This document shows positions 27,394-35,293 of a stretch of 64,000 nucleotides of DNA, in pieces. Origin of the DNA: an uncultured Olsenella sp. Lineage in GTDB: Bacteria; Actinomycetota; Coriobacteriia; Coriobacteriales; Atopobiaceae. The stretch lies in NCBI GenBank assembly GCA_949287905.1, contig CASEHX010000007.1, positions 1 to 64,000 on the forward strand. The letters are read 5' to 3'. The position numbers and the translations under genes were made by a program. Position 1 is the stretch's first letter. Every line of letters starts with the position of its first letter. A model generated the notes under the pieces. It had not been told where the DNA came from and made no database searches. It saw only the letters and a list, made by a program, of their open reading frames with translations.

Positions 27394-28245
27394 ATGTCCC
27401 AAACCGCAGATCGCGTGGACGCAGAGACCGCCGCTCGTCCGGGGGCGCCCGCGACGCACCCCGAGTTCGACCGCCTCGTGCGCACGATGTGGCGCCTGCG
27501 CCAGCCGGACGGCTGCCCGTGGGACCGCGAGCAGACGCACCGTTCCATCACCAAGAACATGGTCGAGGAGGCCTACGAGGCGGTGGAGGCCATCGAGGCA
27601 AACGACCGCGCCCACCTGGTCGAGGAGCTCGGTGACGTCCTTGAGCAGGTGGTTCTCCACGCGCAGATTGCCGCCGACGAGGGCGCCTTCACGATCGACG
27701 ACGTCGTCCACGGCCTCAACGAGAAGCTCGTGAGGCGCCACCCCCACGTCTTTGGGGAGCACGCCGCCGCGGGCGACGGCGGCGAGGTGCAGGACATCTG
27801 GGACGAGGTCAAGGCCGCCGAGCGCGCCGCCTCCGGCGAGGAGGAGCGTCCCCAGGGGCTTCTCGACAGCGTGCCGCGCAGCCTGCCCGCCCTCATGCAG
27901 GCCCAGAAGATCTCAAAGCGCGCCGCCAAGGCCGGCTTTGAGTGGGAGACCGTGGCCGACATCTGGGACAAGGTCGCCGAGGAGCGCGCCGAGATGGAAC
28001 GCGAGGAGCTTGGCTCGGACGCCCGCGCCCTGGAGTTTGGCGACCTTCTCTTTGCGCTGGTGAACGTCGCGCGCCGTGAGGGCATCGATGCCGAGGAGGC
28101 CCTCGCCGCCTCCAACAGAAAGTTCAGGGAGCGCTGGTCGCGCATGGAGGACCTGGCCCAAAGCGAGGGCGTTGAGCTCGACGGCGTCGGGGCGCCGGCC
28201 CTCAACCTCCTCTGGGACCGTGCGAAGGCGGAGGAGAAGCGCTGA
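27394..28245 (+). CDS. mazG: MazG-family nucleoside triphosphate pyrophosphohydrolase
   Basis: A 283-residue all-alpha NTP pyrophosphatase that clears non-canonical or stress-related NTPs. The conserved N-terminal motif MWRLRQPDGCPWDREQTH is followed by the metal-binding EExxE helix (NMVEEAYEAVEAIE and HLVEELGDVLEQVV). A second MazG helix set (ALEFGDLLFALVNVARR) gives the two-domain type. ATG 27394 follows GAAGGAGCC; the open frame to 27244 runs through a repeat element. A TACAAT -10 box lies at 27354-27359, and the leader contains CCGAGAAGAACC. In many actinobacteria mazG lies with divIC and ppx, as here. Confidence 0.9.
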   Translation: MSQTADRVDAETAARPGAPATHPEFDRLVRTMWRLRQPDGCPWDREQTHRSITKNMVEEAYEAVEAIEANDRAHLVEELGDVLEQVVLHAQIAADEGAFTIDDVVHGLNEKLVRRHPHVFGEHAAAGDGGEVQDIWDEVKAAERAASGEEERPQGLLDSVPRSLPALMQAQKISKRAAKAGFEWETVADIWDKVAEERAEMEREELGSDARALEFGDLLFALVNVARREGIDAEEALAASNRKFRERWSRMEDLAQSEGVELDGVGAPALNLLWDRAKAEEKR

Positions 28246-28333
28246 AGACGCGTGCTCTCGCTCCGTCGTCTGCTATAAAGGGACTGGGCGCCTTGCCCGT
28301 ACTGCCCAGACAAACTAGAAACGAAGCATCGGC

Positions 28334-29023
28334 ATGAGCGAAGAGCAGACCAAGAAGAAGCCCACCAGTCGCCCCTCCGTGCGACCCGCCAAGCGCGCCA
28401 AGAAGAAAGCGGGGCGCCAGGCATCGGCGGGCGAGAGCATCAGCACCCGTCTCAAGAAGCGCTCCGAGCAGCGTGCGGAGAAGCGCGCCGAGAAGCAGGC
28501 CGTCAAGAAGGCCGCCAAGCAGGGCGCCGAGAAGGGCGTTGCCAAGACTGCAGACAAGGGCCCGAAGGCGGCTGCCGGGAAGGGCGCTGCCGTGCTCGGC
28601 TTTTTCAAGCCCTCTCAGGACGACGCCGCCCCCAAGGGAGCGGCTGGCATCGTGCGCTTTTTCCGGGCGCCCGTCATCGTGTGCGCGGCGGTGCTGGTTG
28701 CGCTCGCCCTGCTCTACGGACCGGCGCGCGACCTCTACTGTGCCTGGAGGGAGAATGGCGCGCTCCAGGAGCAGGACGTGAAGACCCTCTCCGAGAAGGA
28801 GCAGATCCAGGAGGACATCAGCGACCTCACGAGCAAGGACGGCATCAAGGACCAGGCTCGCGAGCTCGGCTACGTGGAGGACGGCGAGACCCGCATCATC
28901 GTTGAGGGCGGGGAGGAGCCGGAGGAGCCCGACGTCGTCACCTCGCATGATGACGACGAGGGAGAAGATCACGGATACCTGGGGTTCTTTGATTTCTTCT
29001 TTGGTTACGAGGGGGAGCAGTGA
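28334..29023 (+). CDS. Septum-formation initiator (FtsB/DivIC-like) with long basic N-terminus
   Basis: 229 residues. The first 110 or so are cytoplasmic and very rich in Lys, Ala and Arg (SEQRAEKRAEKQA-type units). One membrane segment follows (APVIVCAAVLVALALLYG, about 115-133), then a short coiled coil (ALQEQDVKTLSEKEQIQEDI) and the DivIC-type ARELGYVEDGE motif, and an acidic C-terminus. The family links the divisome (FtsL, FtsQ) outside the membrane. A TATAAA box occurs near 28274. The start codon of ppx overlaps its stop. The basic N-terminus is unusually long for the family. Confidence 0.8.
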   Translation: MSEEQTKKKPTSRPSVRPAKRAKKKAGRQASAGESISTRLKKRSEQRAEKRAEKQAVKKAAKQGAEKGVAKTADKGPKAAAGKGAAVLGFFKPSQDDAAPKGAAGIVRFFRAPVIVCAAVLVALALLYGPARDLYCAWRENGALQEQDVKTLSEKEQIQEDISDLTSKDGIKDQARELGYVEDGETRIIVEGGEEPEEPDVVTSHDDDEGEDHGYLGFFDFFFGYEGEQ

Positions 29024-30033
29024 CAAGACTCGCCTGCATAGACATCGGGACCGTCACCGCGCGTCTCGCCGTCGCGGACGTGGAGGACGGGCGCATCGTC
29101 CGCCTCGCCAAGCATTCGGAGATCTGCAACCTCGGACAGGGGGTCGACGCAACCGGGCGCCTTGACGAGGGCGCCATGGCGCGCGTCATCTCCTGCGTGA
29201 GCGGCTACGTTCAGTCCGCGCGCGAGGCCGGGGCGGTCGCCGCGTGCTGCACGCTCACGAGCGCGGCGCGCGACGCCGAGAACTCGGCCATCCTGGGCGC
29301 CGGGCTCGACGCCCTGGGCCTTGACCCGCTCATCATTCCCGGCCAGGTTGAGGGGGCGCTCACCTTCCTCGGCGTGGTTCGCGACTTTCCGGGGAGGCGC
29401 ATCCTCGTTGCCGACAACGGGGGCGGGTCAACCGAGCTCGCCTGTGGCCAGATGACCGCAGACGGCGTACTCGACCTGCGCTTTGTTCGCTCAATTGACG
29501 TTGGGTGCCGCCGAGTCACCGAGAAGTTCCTCTCCTCGGAGGGGCCCGACGCCCCCGACGCGCTCGACCGCGCCCACGAGTTTGCCGCAAAGGCCCTCTC
29601 TCCCGCCGTCGAGGAGGGCGCGCTTCTCGCCGCCGGGACGCCCGGCGCCGGTGAGGATTCGCCCGAGGTGCTCGTTGTGACCGGCGGCACGGTGACGAGC
29701 CTCGTTGCCGTGGAGAAGGGCCTCGAGCCCTACGACTCCTCGCGCGTCCACCTGGCAACGCTCTCCCGCGAGACGCTCGACGCGCTGGAGACGCGCCTTG
29801 CCGGCCTCACGGTTGTCGAGCGTGCGGCTCTTCCGGGACTTCAGGAGAAGCGCGCCCCGGTCATCGTGGGCGGTGCCGTCTGCGTGGGGGAGCTCATGCG
29901 TCAGACGGGCTTCTCGCAGCTTACGGTCAGCGAGTCCGACCTCCTCTTCGGACTGGCGCTCGCGGCAGACGCAACGCTGAGGGGCGTGGAATCTCCCGTT
30001 GGCTGGGGCCCCACGATGCGCGTGCTGCGCTAG
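29020..30033 (+). CDS. ppx: Ppx/GppA-family exopolyphosphatase
   Basis: 337 residues of the ASKHA fold. The phosphate-1 loop is CIDIGTVTARLAVADV at the N-terminus; the second nucleotide/phosphate loop is VADNGGGSTELACG. The family removes terminal phosphate from polyphosphate or pppGpp; which of these cannot be decided from sequence. The start is GTG 29020, overlapping the previous stop by 4 bases (GTGA), which indicates coupled translation. The length is that of the short actinobacterial Ppx without the C-terminal HD domain. Confidence 0.85.
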   Translation: MTRLACIDIGTVTARLAVADVEDGRIVRLAKHSEICNLGQGVDATGRLDEGAMARVISCVSGYVQSAREAGAVAACCTLTSAARDAENSAILGAGLDALGLDPLIIPGQVEGALTFLGVVRDFPGRRILVADNGGGSTELACGQMTADGVLDLRFVRSIDVGCRRVTEKFLSSEGPDAPDALDRAHEFAAKALSPAVEEGALLAAGTPGAGEDSPEVLVVTGGTVTSLVAVEKGLEPYDSSRVHLATLSRETLDALETRLAGLTVVERAALPGLQEKRAPVIVGGAVCVGELMRQTGFSQLTVSESDLLFGLALAADATLRGVESPVGWGPTMRVLR

Positions 30034-30054
30034 GATGGAGGGGCGGATCACCGC

Positions 30055-30139
30055 GGGGGCGTGGCGGAATTGGCATACGCAGGAGACTTAAAATCTCTCG
30101 CCGCAAGGATTGTGGGTTCGAGTCCCACCGCCCCTACCA
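30055..30139 (+). tRNA. tRNA-Leu (anticodon TAA)
   Basis: 85 bases including an encoded CCA. The acceptor stem is GGGGGCG/CGCCCCT with one G-T pair. The anticodon loop is CTTAAAA with TAA. A short variable arm of the class II type and the T-arm GTGGGTTCGAGTCCCAC are present. It reads UUA, a very rare codon in this GC-rich genome. Confidence 0.95.
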
Positions 30140-30148
30140 GGAGATGAC

Positions 30149-30190
30149 GAGGCCGCGAGCCCAGATGGGTTCGCGGCCTCTTGCTTTGCC
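30149..30190 (+). terminator. Terminator after tRNA-Leu
   Basis: GAGGCCGCGA and TCGCGGCCTC form a perfect 10-bp stem; TTGCTTTG follows. Confidence 0.7.
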
Positions 30191-30310
30191 GGGTGTGGCG
30201 CCACGGCGACGCGCTGGCCGCCGGGGCGTAGCGACTTCCGTCAGGCACCGATCTCCGTTGCGGCCCCGGATCGCCACGGCGCGTCGACTTTCTCGGCAGG
30301 CCGACCGCCG

Positions 30311-31024
30311 TCACGCGTTGACGAACAGGTGGGCGCGCTTGTTGAAGTAGGTCCTGTTGAGGAAGTACATCACGATGACGGCGATAACCGAGACGACCAG
30401 CTGGAAGAGGGACGCCTGGGTGCTGGAGGATTCGAGCAGCATCCCGAGGGCGTCGAAGAAGTTGGCGCCGGGGAGGAAGCGCGTGAGCGTGGAGACTGCG
30501 AGACAGACCACGATCAGGTTATAGGAGATCGAAATCACGTTGGCAATGATGATGAAGCGGAGGTAGAGCTCCGGGGCGCCCTTCTTGAAGCCCGCGAGCT
30601 GCTGGCGAACGTAGATGGCAAAGACCGCGATGCCAATCTGTGCGAGCGCAAAGATGATGTCGACGACCCTGAGCCCGCCGATCATCGAGTAGGCCAGGTC
30701 GCTGTCGTGGCCGTACTGGGCGCCCGTGAGGAGGAGAAGCGCGGAGCCGACTGAGACAAGGGCCGAGAGGAACAGCTGCACCCAGATCACGAACTTGTAC
30801 CACTTCATGGGGAGCGCCGGCTGGGCGACATAGGGTACGGGCTGCTGGTAGGGTGCCGGCTGCATGCCAGTGGGCGCCGGCGGCTGGGGCGCGCCGGGCT
30901 GCTGGGGCGTGGGCGCTTGGGGCGCGCCGGGCTGCTGGGGCGCCGCCGCCTGGACCCGCGTTCCGCACGAGGGGCAGAACACCGACTGGTCGGGTATCTG
31001 TTTTCCGCAGTTGGGACAGAACAT
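30311..31024 (-). CDS. Zinc-ribbon membrane protein of unknown function
   Basis: 237 residues. The N-terminus is a double-CxxC zinc ribbon (FCPNCGKQIPDQSVFCPSCG). A Pro/Gln/Ala-rich linker with QQPGAPQ repeats covers about 28-70. Four membrane segments follow (around 78-100, 113-137, 150-176 and 200-222). This 'zinc ribbon + Pro-rich + membrane' layout is common in Gram-positive bacteria and has no settled function. The ribosome site AGGAGGTCAT lies directly before the start. It is transcribed away from tRNA-Glu. From 30191 to 30310 I see no other element. Confidence 0.8.
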   Translation of the reverse strand: MFCPNCGKQIPDQSVFCPSCGTRVQAAAPQQPGAPQAPTPQQPGAPQPPAPTGMQPAPYQQPVPYVAQPALPMKWYKFVIWVQLFLSALVSVGSALLLLTGAQYGHDSDLAYSMIGGLRVVDIIFALAQIGIAVFAIYVRQQLAGFKKGAPELYLRFIIIANVISISYNLIVVCLAVSTLTRFLPGANFFDALGMLLESSSTQASLFQLVVSVIAVIVMYFLNRTYFNKRAHLFVNA

Positions 31025-31170
31025 GATGACCTCCTGTCGCAGTTTCGCCAGATGTGACTACCTCGAGTCTATAGGCGTCGCGGCCGGCCGCGCCCACAAA
31101 ACCCGGGCGCGGCGCCCCGCTGCCCCCAAGCGGTGTGTTTCTCCGAGGGCTCTGGTATACTCGTTCGCGC

Positions 31171-31246
31171 GTCCCCATCGTCTAGTGGCCTAGGACATCG
31201 CCCTTTCAAGGCGACGACACGGGTTCGACTCCCGTTGGGGGCACCA
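31171..31246 (+). tRNA. tRNA-Glu (anticodon TTC)
   Basis: 76 bases with encoded CCA. The acceptor is GTCCCCA/TGGGGGC, the anticodon loop CTTTCAA (TTC), and the T-arm CGGGTTCGACTCCCG. A TATACT -10 box at 31156-31161 places transcription start a few bases before the gene. Confidence 0.95.
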
Positions 31247-31258
31247 CTTGCACCACGA

Positions 31259-31300
31259 GCGGACCCGCGGGGCGTATGAGTCTCGCGGGTCCGCTGCGTT
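31259..31300 (+). terminator. Terminator after tRNA-Glu
   Basis: GCGGACCCGCG and CGCGGGTCCGC form a perfect 11-bp stem with a 14-base loop, followed by TGCGTTT. Confidence 0.75.
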
Positions 31301-31364
31301 TCTCGCCACTGCGCCCGGCTCCCGCATGGGCGCTCCTGGGACCCTTCCCGTTGTCTCTTCGCAA

Positions 31365-31602
31365 CTCTGACTTATGCACGAGCAGATGGGGCTTCTCGCC
31401 AAGCGAGAAGAACGAGACAACTCGCCTACCTGCACATATGCGAAACGCAAGCAAATGTGGGCCGACCCCGCTCGTGCAAAAGTCCGAGGTTCGGGCGGAG
31501 GCGGGAGACCGGGCGACATTGCGCCGACGTTGCTCGTGCAAAAGTCCGAGGTTCGGGTGCGACGGCAGGAACCCGGCTGCGGCCCTCGTGCAAAAGTCCG
31601 AG
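31365..31602. repeat. Compound element of the GCACGAGC/GCTCGTGC inverted-repeat family
   Basis: The left end CTCTGACTTATGCACGAGC lies at 31365-31383. Three right-end copies of CTCGTGCAAAAGTCCGAG start at 31471, 31533 and 31585. Inside are GCTTCTCGCCAAGCGAGAAG, a small palindrome of the common core, and CGCCTACCTGCACATATG, the inverse of the CATATCACAT...GCAGGTAG interior of copies 1 and 2. The repeated right end suggests tandem growth. No gene is seen between 31301 and 31634. Confidence 0.75.
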
Positions 31603-31634
31603 CTTCGCGTACGACGACGGGAACCCGGCGGCGG

Positions 31635-32606
31635 CTACCAGTCCAGGTCGTTGCGCTCGGCAAACGACTGTGCAGAGGCCATGAGCCAGTCGTGCCCTTG
31701 GCACCAGCCAAGAAACTCCGGGACGTCGGCGATGATGGGCTCGGCCTCCCTCACGGCCATGATCGCCTCCTCAAAGCCGCAGGCGGGCACCTCGGGACGC
31801 TCGGGAAGGTAGAGGTCAACGTAGACGGGGCGCAGCAGGGCGTAGGCCCCTCCGGCGCAGAGGCTGTCAAACCCACGCAGCGCGCGCCGGGCCGCACTCA
31901 TCCTTCCGAGCTTGTAGAGGAGAAGAACGCGCGAGAGGTGCGACCACGCGCTCTCCCGCTCCGAGAAGAGCGCCTCGGTGGCGCCGAGACCCTCCTCGTC
32001 CTCAAGCCGGGCGCAGGCGAGCATCAGCGTGTGCCGGGCGCCTAGCGGGTCGCCGGAGGAGAGGGTCGCGGCGACGACGGATGACGCCTCGTCGCGAGCG
32101 AGGGAGAACCGCGCCGCATCGACGTTGGTCCTCGCGAGTGCGGCGATCAGGCGCAGGCGCGGCCTGCCGAAGGGGTCCTCCCAGGCGCCGCCGGGCTCGC
32201 CTTCGTCGGGGCGGGCGACAAGGTCCTTCTCGAGGCGTGCGAGTCGCGTGGCCAGCGCGTCGGGCTCGGTGTCGGACGCGATCTCGGACACGAGGCGCGC
32301 GTCGAGGCAGCCCTCGTCAAGCGAGAGCGACCGCTCGCAGGCCTGGCGGAGCAGCTCGAGACGTCGCGCGTGCTCGGCGGCATAGGCGTCGTCATCGAGC
32401 AGGTCGTCGTTTCGGGACGCCTCCCGGTAGGCGTCGAGAGCGCCCGCGAGGAGCAGCAGCGCACGCTCCGCGTCTTCGTCGACAAAGCTCTCCGGATTCT
32501 CGCGCACGGCAAGGGAGAGCTCGGCGTACGCCTCCTTGGAAAGGGGGCCCACCTTCTGATTTCTCTTCCAGGCGCAGCGCTCGATCAGGTCGTCACGTAT
32601 GCTCAT
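31635..32606 (-). CDS. TPR-like helical protein, second of a duplicated pair
   Basis: 323 residues, all-helical, with no signal peptide, membrane segment or catalytic motif. It aligns with the upstream gene over the central part: RPRLRLIAALA here versus RPWWRWLAEMA there, ARLEDEEGLGATEALF versus VKLEDATGLECLLERY, and a CERSLSLDEGCLDAR repeat versus LDEAVSLDPSCHDAV. Such paired helices resemble tetratricopeptide repeats, so a protein-binding scaffold is the best guess. The start overlaps the stop of the upstream gene (ATGA). Confidence 0.65.
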   Translation of the reverse strand: MSIRDDLIERCAWKRNQKVGPLSKEAYAELSLAVRENPESFVDEDAERALLLLAGALDAYREASRNDDLLDDDAYAAEHARRLELLRQACERSLSLDEGCLDARLVSEIASDTEPDALATRLARLEKDLVARPDEGEPGGAWEDPFGRPRLRLIAALARTNVDAARFSLARDEASSVVAATLSSGDPLGARHTLMLACARLEDEEGLGATEALFSERESAWSHLSRVLLLYKLGRMSAARRALRGFDSLCAGGAYALLRPVYVDLYLPERPEVPACGFEEAIMAVREAEPIIADVPEFLGWCQGHDWLMASAQSFAERNDLDW

Positions 32607-33649
32607 GAGCGGCTCGCCCCCCTCGGGGGCATGCCCGTCGCGGCGCCCTTGGGCACGGCGGGGTCGAGTTCGGCAGCGGTCTTGGCGACCCATGCCCCAA
32701 AGACCCCCTTGCCGGTGCGCTCGACGCCCTCCTGCAGCAGCACGACGCCCTCGCTGAGGGCGACGACCAGCTCGTCCTCGGAGTAGGCCGGAACGCGGAT
32801 GCGCGCGAAGAGGCCGTCGCCGATCTCGACCTGCTGGGCGAGGGCCGTCCCGCAGCGCGGGTAGGCCCTGAGGAGAGACGCGAGCAGGCCGCGCGCGTCG
32901 TCGAGCTCGAGCCGCTTGAATGCCAGTGCGGTCCGGGCGAGCAGAATCCAGGCGTCGTCTGCGCCGCGCGGTGCGGCGAGCGAGGGATAGCGTTCGAGAA
33001 GGCACTCGAGCCCCGTGGCGTCCTCGAGCTTGACGAGGGTGTAGGCGAGCGTGAAGCGCACGTCGGACAGGTCATGGGGGTCGCTCTCGAGCAGGCGCTC
33101 CGCCGCCTCCATCGCCGCGTGGTTGTGCCCGCAGATGAGCGCGCACTCCGCCATCTCCGCGAGCCAGCGCCACCACGGCCGCATCGAGATGCTCGACGCA
33201 AGCGGCCGGCGCGGCTCCTCGAGCATGTCGACGAGGGCGTCGCGCTCCGCCTCGCACGCCATCCTCACGGCTTCCGCGCGCTCGGAGAGAAGGCCGAGCC
33301 GCTCCTCGTGGGACGGGGTGTCGAGCGACGCGCGCATGCGGACGGCGTCGTGGCAGGAGGGGTCGAGCGACACGGCCTCGTCCAGCATCCCGCGTGCCCG
33401 CGACCTCAGCGGCTCAACGAGGTCGTCCCCCGCAAAGGGGAGACGGTAGTCAAGGAGCTCGGTGGCCAGCGCTACGAGATGAAAGGCCCGGTCGGCGTCA
33501 GACTGCGGGAGGGCGTCGCGGTCTTGCGCGAACTTTCGCCCGAAGGAGGCGAAGGCGCGCGCGGCATGGTCGGGCGAGCCCTCGTCGAGCGAGAGCGCAA
33601 ACCTGAGGCTCATGCGAAGGTAGTCCTCGCGACGCGCGTCGTGTGCCAT
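32603..33649 (-). CDS. TPR-like helical protein, first of a duplicated pair
   Basis: 348 residues. Helical repeats typical of TPR are visible around residues 90-115 and 165-270 (GHNHAAMEAAERLLESDPHD, LDDARGLLASLLRAYP). The end is basic (PPRGASRS). ATG 33649 is chosen because GGGAGGGAGG lies 8-10 bases before it, although the frame is open far upstream through the antisense of the alcohol dehydrogenase. It forms a two-gene operon with its paralog, divergent from the alcohol dehydrogenase gene. I do not recognise a named family. Confidence 0.65.
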   Translation of the reverse strand: MAHDARREDYLRMSLRFALSLDEGSPDHAARAFASFGRKFAQDRDALPQSDADRAFHLVALATELLDYRLPFAGDDLVEPLRSRARGMLDEAVSLDPSCHDAVRMRASLDTPSHEERLGLLSERAEAVRMACEAERDALVDMLEEPRRPLASSISMRPWWRWLAEMAECALICGHNHAAMEAAERLLESDPHDLSDVRFTLAYTLVKLEDATGLECLLERYPSLAAPRGADDAWILLARTALAFKRLELDDARGLLASLLRAYPRCGTALAQQVEIGDGLFARIRVPAYSEDELVVALSEGVVLLQEGVERTGKGVFGAWVAKTAAELDPAVPKGAATGMPPRGASRS

Positions 33650-33868
33650 CTGCAACCTCCCTCCCAACCATCCTAGCCGAGTTTGCGCGACGAGAAACGC
33701 GCGCTGTCCAGTCTTCTTCCGGGGAGCGGGCGTGTATAGCCGCTGACCTGTTTGGGCATCATTGTTGACGGGCGGCTTCGCTATACTGTCTGCGGCCGAG
33801 AAGACCTCTTCCCGACCGGCAAAACAACTCCGTCGCGGTGGCGGCGGCAAAGGAACTGGAGGAGTGTT

Positions 33869-35083
33869 ATGGGACGTTTCACCAATCCGCGTGACCTGTA
33901 CTTTGGCGAGGGTGCCCGCCACGAGGTCAAGAACCTCAAGGGCGAGCGTGCCGTCATCGTCACCGGCGGCGGCTCCATGCGTCGCGGCGGCTTCCTGCAG
34001 GACGTCGAGAACGACCTCAAGGAGGCCGGCTTTGAGGTCAAGCTGATCGAGGGCGTCGAGTCCGACCCGTCCGTCGAGACCGTCATGAACGGCGCTGCCG
34101 TGATGTCCGAGTTCCAGCCTGACTGGATCATCGCCATCGGCGGCGGCTCGCCGATCGACGCGGCCAAGGCCATGTGGATCAAGTACGAGTACCCCGAGAC
34201 CACCTTCGAGGACATGTGCAAGGTCTTCGGCCTCCCCAAGCTGCGCACCAAGGCCCACTTCTGCGCCATCTCCTCCACCTCCGGCACCGCCACCGAGGTC
34301 ACCGCGTTCTCGATCATCACCGACTACTCCAAGGGCATCAAGTTCCCGATCGCCGACTTCGAGATCACGCCCGACGTGGCCATCGTCGACCCCGAGCTCA
34401 CCTACACCATGCCCGCCAAGCTCTGCGCGCACACCGGCATGGACGCCCTGACCCACTCCATCGAGGCATACGTCTCCACCGCCGGCTCCGCCTACACCGA
34501 CGCCAACGCCCTCTACGCCATGCGTGAGATCGTCGAGTGGCTGCCCAAGTCCTACCAGGGCGACAAGGAGGCCCGTCAGCACATGCACGACGCCCAGTGC
34601 ATCGCCGGCATCGCCTTCTCCTCGGGCCTTCTCGGCATCGTGCACTCCATGGCGCACAAGACCGGCGCCGCCTTCACCGGCGACCACATCATCCACGGCT
34701 GCGCCAACGCCATGTACCTCGGCAAGGTCATCCAGTTCAACGCCAAGGACGCCCGCGCCAAGAGTCGCTACGCCTACATCGCCTCTGAGGTCTTCCACCT
34801 CGCCGGCGAGACCGAGGACGAGCTCGTTGCCGCGCTCGTTCAGATGATCCGCGACCTCAACGACAAGATCGACATCCCGCAGGGCATCAAGAACTACGGC
34901 AAGGGCGGCGTCAAGGCCGACGAGTCCGTCATCGACTACGCCGAGTTCGAGGAGAAGAAGTCCCGCATCGCCGTCGACGCCATCGGCGACGCCTGCACCG
35001 GCTCCAACCCGCGCCAGCCCACGCCCGAGGAGATGGAGAAGCTCCTCGAGTGCGTCTACAACGACGTCGACGTGGACTTCTAA
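33869..35083 (+). CDS. Iron-containing alcohol dehydrogenase
   Basis: 404 residues of the group III (Fe-dependent) alcohol dehydrogenases. The NAD(P)-binding motif is GGGSPIDAAKAMW. The iron ligands fit the conserved Asp near DVAIVDPEL and the His in MDALTHSIEAY, GIVHSMAHKTG and GDHIIHGCANA. It resembles the alcohol dehydrogenase half of AdhE and clostridial butanol dehydrogenases, so it would reduce an aldehyde and reoxidise NAD(P)H in fermentation. Codon use is extreme, as expected for a highly expressed enzyme. A TATACT -10 box lies at 33782-33787 and the leader contains CCGAGAAGACC; GGAACTGGAGGAG precedes the start. Confidence 0.9.
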   Translation: MGRFTNPRDLYFGEGARHEVKNLKGERAVIVTGGGSMRRGGFLQDVENDLKEAGFEVKLIEGVESDPSVETVMNGAAVMSEFQPDWIIAIGGGSPIDAAKAMWIKYEYPETTFEDMCKVFGLPKLRTKAHFCAISSTSGTATEVTAFSIITDYSKGIKFPIADFEITPDVAIVDPELTYTMPAKLCAHTGMDALTHSIEAYVSTAGSAYTDANALYAMREIVEWLPKSYQGDKEARQHMHDAQCIAGIAFSSGLLGIVHSMAHKTGAAFTGDHIIHGCANAMYLGKVIQFNAKDARAKSRYAYIASEVFHLAGETEDELVAALVQMIRDLNDKIDIPQGIKNYGKGGVKADESVIDYAEFEEKKSRIAVDAIGDACTGSNPRQPTPEEMEKLLECVYNDVDVDF

Positions 35084-35121
35084 GCCGGAGGTTCTTCTCG
35101 CAAAACGCGACCCTTGGGGGT

Positions 35122-35147
35122 CGGGGCCTTGCGCCCCGGCCCCTTTT
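35122..35147 (+). terminator. Terminator after the alcohol dehydrogenase gene
   Basis: CGGGGC and GCCCCG pair around CTTGC (an alternative pairing is GGGGCC/GGCCCC), followed by CCCCTTTTGCG. Confidence 0.65.
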
Positions 35148-35186
35148 GCGTGACGCGGCAGTCCTCCGCCGCGCTTCGCGACAAAC

Positions 35187-35215
35187 GTGACAAAGGGGTC
35201 AGGCCCCTTTGTCAC
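35187..35215. repeat. REP-like palindrome, GTGACAAAGGGGTC family, copy 1
   Basis: GTGACAAAGGGGTC, a single A, and the inverse GGCCCCTTTGTCAC with one mismatch. The preceding GCGACAAAC is shared with the copy at 37733. A TACAAT box at 35256-35261 downstream probably serves the next gene. Confidence 0.8.
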
Positions 35216-35293
35216 ACTCGGCGACTGTCTTGACCTCGCCCTTACCTCCTTCCGCTACAATGCCACGCTGAGAGCAGAAAAACGGGAGGCGCG

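Noticed and set aside
24561..27560. 999-residue minus-strand frame across the GH3 gene
   Set aside because: Shadow of a gene with strong codon bias; no start signal and no known domain.
30055..30139. Integration (attachment) site at tRNA-Leu
   Set aside because: No integrase gene and no repeated tRNA 3' end is seen downstream; the following palindrome is a normal terminator.
35187..35215. Ordinary rho-independent terminator
   Set aside because: The palindrome lacks a T-run, a real terminator already lies at 35122-35147, and the same sequence recurs in unrelated places with its flank.
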